This document shows, one piece after another, positions 5,738 through 5,867 of a stretch of 5,867 bases of DNA; within the stretch, counting starts at the first letter, position 1; the number at the start of each line of letters is the position of its first letter. This stretch comes from an archaeon (GTDB lineage Archaea; EX4484-52; B79-G9): NCBI GenBank assembly GCA_030594585.1, contig JAUVEX010000060.1, forward strand, positions 1-5,867, given 5' to 3'. The notes under the pieces were generated by a model. It did no database searches. It was not told the DNA's origin and was given only the letters and a program-made list of their open reading frames with translations. Position numbers and translations under genes: made by a program.

Positions 5738-5800
5738 GTGCGGTCATTTCGCCCATCACACATCACAATATCAGTTAAGGCTGTCGTAATCATTCCACAC
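5738..5800 (-). ncRNA. Candidate C/D box guide sRNA (2'-O-methylation guide)
   Basis: Read 5'->3' on the - strand, all parts of an archaeal C/D sRNA occur in order within 63 nt. They are a stem strand GUGUGG (5800-5795), box C AUGAUUA (5793-5787), a 12-nt guide (5786-5775), box D' CUGA (5774-5771), a 4-nt spacer UAUU, box C' GUGAUGU (5766-5760), a 12-nt guide (5759-5748), box D AUGA (5747-5744), and the closing strand CCGCAC (5743-5738). The stem pairs over 6 bp with one G-U. Box C and box D both depart from consensus (RUGAUGA, CUGA), but the changed bases face each other in the k-turn and form U-A instead of G-C, while the G-A pairs are kept. C'/D' has the standard pair. A TATA box lies 26 bases before the 5' end. 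The D guide (GUGAUGGGCGAA) can pair with UUCGCCCAUUA of the 23S A-loop region, as I recall it for archaea. I could not place a target for the D' guide. Confidence 0.68.
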
Positions 5801-5821
5801 GACTATTATTAGTAAAAGCAA

Positions 5822-5829
5822 TATTTAAA
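5822..5829 (-). promoter_or_regulatory. TATA-like box for the sRNA and membrane-protein transcript
   Basis: TTTAAATA on the - strand is centred about 26 bases before position 5800, the predicted 5' end of the sRNA. The box is nearly symmetrical (ATATTTAAAT at 5821-5830), so it could also serve a + strand transcript starting near 5851 and leaving the window. Confidence 0.55.
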
Positions 5830-5840
5830 TCCTGTTAGTT

Positions 5841-5852
5841 TTCAGGCCTGAA
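5841..5852. repeat. 12-bp perfect palindrome upstream of the sRNA promoter
   Basis: TTCAGGCCTGAA is a perfect inverted repeat lying about 12 bases beyond the TATA box at 5822-5829 (upstream for the - strand transcript). It could be a dimeric regulator's site, or a short chance palindrome. Nothing else is supported in 5801-5867. Confidence 0.35.
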
Positions 5853-5867
5853 TTTTATGCCGTAATG

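Noticed and set aside
5857..5865. ATG near the right edge as the start of a + strand gene
   Set aside because: It reads ATG CCG TAA, a one-codon frame. The ATG at 5865-5867 is at the window edge and cannot be assessed, although the near-symmetric TATA box leaves a + strand transcript possible.

Overview
The window reads as AT-rich archaeal chromosome, most likely from a small-genome lineage of the DPANN type (inference from gene content, lysine-rich proteins and tight packing; I cannot name a phylum). The archaeal evidence is concrete: an MBF1 with an N-terminal zinc ribbon, TATA-like boxes centred about 24-33 bases before start codons with no Shine-Dalgarno sequence (leaderless mRNAs), T-run terminators, and a likely C/D box guide sRNA. 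There is no rRNA, tRNA, CRISPR array, insertion sequence or other mobile element, and no gene-free stretch over 300 bases.

Left part (1-1418): the 3' end of a gene for a CS/Hsp20-fold protein (+) converges on MBF1 (-). MBF1 is divergent from a Trm9-like tRNA wobble-uridine methyltransferase (+) across only 34 bp, which must hold both promoters. MBF1 and Trm9 both belong to decoding and translation biology.

Middle part (1415-5018, all -): in transcription order, a GT-B glycosyltransferase (MurG/GT28-like), a family-2 glycosyltransferase (dolichyl-phosphate-sugar-synthase-like), a PHP-domain phosphoesterase, and a flippase-like integral membrane protein (LPG_synthase_TM/UPF0104). Each has its own TATA-like box in the short gap before it (30-63 bp), so they look like a functional cluster of separately initiated genes rather than one strict operon. 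The likely theme is synthesis and membrane handling of a glycolipid or lipid-linked surface glycan. The substrates cannot be read from the sequence.

Right part (5019-5867, -): a multi-pass membrane protein of unknown function with a GTG start. Just upstream, at 5800-5738, is the most interesting element: a compact C/D box sRNA candidate with C, D', C' and D boxes in order, two 12-nt guide regions, a 6-bp closing stem and a TATA box 26 bases before its 5' end. One guide matches the 3' side of the 23S rRNA A-loop (helix 92) as I recall that sequence. The sRNA ends 23 nt before the membrane-protein start, so it seems to lie in the leader of that mRNA. That gene is also the only one here with a well-placed Shine-Dalgarno-like motif.

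Both convergent gene pairs overlap by exactly four bases, TTAA, so that two TAA stop codons interlock.
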